From Rhodovulum imhoffii (GTDB lineage Bacteria; Pseudomonadota; Alphaproteobacteria; Rhodobacterales; Rhodobacteraceae), in the NCBI RefSeq assembly GCF_003046545.1, contig NZ_QAAA01000001.1, positions 62,001 to 126,000 on the forward strand: DNA of 64,000 nt. The letters run 5' to 3'. The position numbers and the translations under genes are program-made. Positions 62,786 to 64,000 of this stretch are shown piece by piece. How positions within the stretch are numbered: the stretch's first letter is position 1; the number at the start of each line of letters is the position of its first letter. The notes beneath the pieces were generated by a model. The model did not search any database and was not told the origin of the DNA. It saw only the letters and a list, made by a program, of their open reading frames with translations.

Positions 62786-64000
62786 ATGACCATCACCCGC
62801 TTTGCGCCTTCGCCGACCGGATATCTGCATGTGGGCAACCTGCGCACCGCCCTGTTCAACTTCCTGATCGCCCGCAAGGCGGGGGGGACGTTCATCCTGC
62901 GTCTCGACGATACCGATACGGAGCGGTCCCGGCAGGAATATGTCGATGGTATCCGCGAGGATCTTGAATGGCTGGGGCTGACATGGGATCGGGAGGAGTA
63001 CCAGTCCCGTCGGCTTGACCGGTATCGGGCCGCGGCGGAGGCGCTGCGTGATGCAGGGCGGTTTTACGAATGTTTCGAAACCCCGACGGAGCTGGACCTC
63101 AAGCGCAAGAAACAGCTGAACATGGGGCGTCCGCCGGTTTATGACCGTGCCGCGCGGGCTCTTTCCGAGACCGAAAAGGAGGCCCTGCGTGGGGATCGCT
63201 CCGGGTACTGGCGCTTCTTGCTTGACCATGAGCGTATCGAATGGGCCGACGGGATTTTGGGGGATATCTCCATCGACGCGGCCAGCGTTTCGGACCCGGT
63301 GCTGATCCGGGGCGACGGGCAGGTGCTTTATACGCTGGCTTCGGTCGTCGATGACACCGAAATGGGAGTGACCCACATCGTGCGGGGCGCAGATCACGTG
63401 ACCAACACCGCCACGCAGATCCAGATCATCGCGGCGCTGGGAGGATCCGTGCCGGAATTTGCCCACCATTCCCTGCTGACCGGGCCGAAGGGGGAGGCAC
63501 TGTCGAAGCGGCTGGGGGCGCTCAGCCTGCGGGATCTGCGTGCGCAGGGGGTGGAGCCGATGGCGCTGCTGTCGCTGATGGCGCGGCTGGGTTCAAGCCA
63601 GCCGGTCGAACTGGCCGGGAGCATCGGGGACCTGGCCGAGGGTTTCGATATTGGCAATTTCGGGGCTGCCCCGACGAAATTCGATGAAAACGATCTTTTC
63701 CCGCTGACGGCGCGTCTTCTGCACGATCTGCCGTTCGGCGCGGTGCAGGACGAGATTGCCGCGCTGGGCGTGCCCGCCGATCTGGCGGAGCGGTTCTGGG
63801 ATGTGGTGCGTGAGAATATCGCCACCCGTGCCGACATGGCGGAGTGGTGGACGCTGTTTCATGATGGCGTGGCCCCCGTGGTCGAGGACGACGACCGCAC
63901 CTTTGTCGCCGAGGCTCTGACCCTGCTGCCCGACCCGCCCTACACATTGCAGACCTGGGGGGAATGGACCGCCGCCGTCAAGGAAAAGACCGGCCGAAAG
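62786..64000 (+). CDS. gltX: Glutamyl-tRNA synthetase (cut by the window end)
   Basis: The first 405 residues of a class I GluRS; no stop is reached before the window ends. It starts MTITRFAPSPTGYLHVGN with the HIGH-type motif HVGN, then DDTDTERS, the tRNA-acceptor segment YDRAARALSE, and the KMSKS-equivalent LSKRLG (about 239-244). The ribosome site AGGAGG (62775-62780) is 5 bases before ATG 62786. Family members of this type are about 440-450 residues, so only a short C-terminal tail is missing. Confidence 0.93.
   Translation, partial: MTITRFAPSPTGYLHVGNLRTALFNFLIARKAGGTFILRLDDTDTERSRQEYVDGIREDLEWLGLTWDREEYQSRRLDRYRAAAEALRDAGRFYECFETPTELDLKRKKQLNMGRPPVYDRAARALSETEKEALRGDRSGYWRFLLDHERIEWADGILGDISIDAASVSDPVLIRGDGQVLYTLASVVDDTEMGVTHIVRGADHVTNTATQIQIIAALGGSVPEFAHHSLLTGPKGEALSKRLGALSLRDLRAQGVEPMALLSLMARLGSSQPVELAGSIGDLAEGFDIGNFGAAPTKFDENDLFPLTARLLHDLPFGAVQDEIAALGVPADLAERFWDVVRENIATRADMAEWWTLFHDGVAPVVEDDDRTFVAEALTLLPDPPYTLQTWGEWTAAVKEKTGRK

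Overview
This 64 kb window is high-GC chromosomal DNA of an alphaproteobacterium. Gene families and gene order point to the Rhodobacteraceae/Roseobacter group; I cannot name a genus. The clues are the order AI-2E permease - hdaA-like - ppk1 - ppx, a short bacterial ProS next to lolC/lolD, a small Gly-zipper lipoprotein before pccA, a LdtR-type MarR regulator after a CoA transferase, and mreBCD-mrdA-rodA next to leuA. I see no rRNA, tRNA, insertion sequence, prophage or CRISPR array. Genes are packed tightly, and many neighbours overlap at their starts (ATGA) or at convergent 3' ends.

Layout. 1-5.2 kb: propionate/odd-chain catabolism (pccA, methylmalonyl-CoA mutase) with a small lipoprotein and a DUF4174 protein. 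5.2-8.0 kb: small orphan genes (VOC protein, J-domain protein, EEP-family hydrolase, secreted acidic protein). 8.0-13.6 kb (minus): permease, HdaA-like DnaA regulator, Ppk1 and Ppx, linking replication control and polyphosphate. 13.7-19.8 kb: proS, an orphan Tat-exported oligopeptide-binding protein, lolC/lolD and an APH-like kinase. 19.9-25.4 kb: cytochrome c lipoprotein, parE, ppk2, MATE exporter. 25.0-32.1 kb: aspC with a partner gene, XRE regulator-sdhE, succinate CoA-transferase, LdtR-like regulator, DUF1194 protein, gloA, thyX, cspA. 32.3-35.5 kb: ArsC-like protein, a frameshifted membrane protein and a complete bufferin operon (precursor peptide, DUF692 iron enzyme, DUF2063 partner, DoxX membrane protein). 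35.7-41 kb: thrS and valS, each with a clear intrinsic terminator. 41-47.5 kb: Lrp regulator/PLP decarboxylase, DUF2235 hydrolase, metF/metR with a MetR box, suhB, ghrA. 47.5-53.1 kb: the rod-shape operon. 53.3-55 kb: leuA with a newly recognised Leu-rich leader peptide and attenuator-like RNA. 55-64 kb: sodium symporter plus small partner, a MORN-repeat secreted protein, nadE, a PfkB kinase, an MBL hydrolase, a zincin, and gltX running off the right edge.

The most interesting parts are the bufferin (copper-binding RiPP) operon at 33.0-35.5 kb and the leuA leader at 54.84-55.02 kb. In the leader, a 28-codon reading frame with five consecutive Leu codons overlaps mutually exclusive RNA hairpins and appears to start within a base or two of the predicted transcript start. 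Other points worth checking are a one-base frameshift in an otherwise intact membrane-protein gene (32.7 kb), an exact MetR operator between metF and metR, and an orphan solute-binding protein inserted between proS and lolC.
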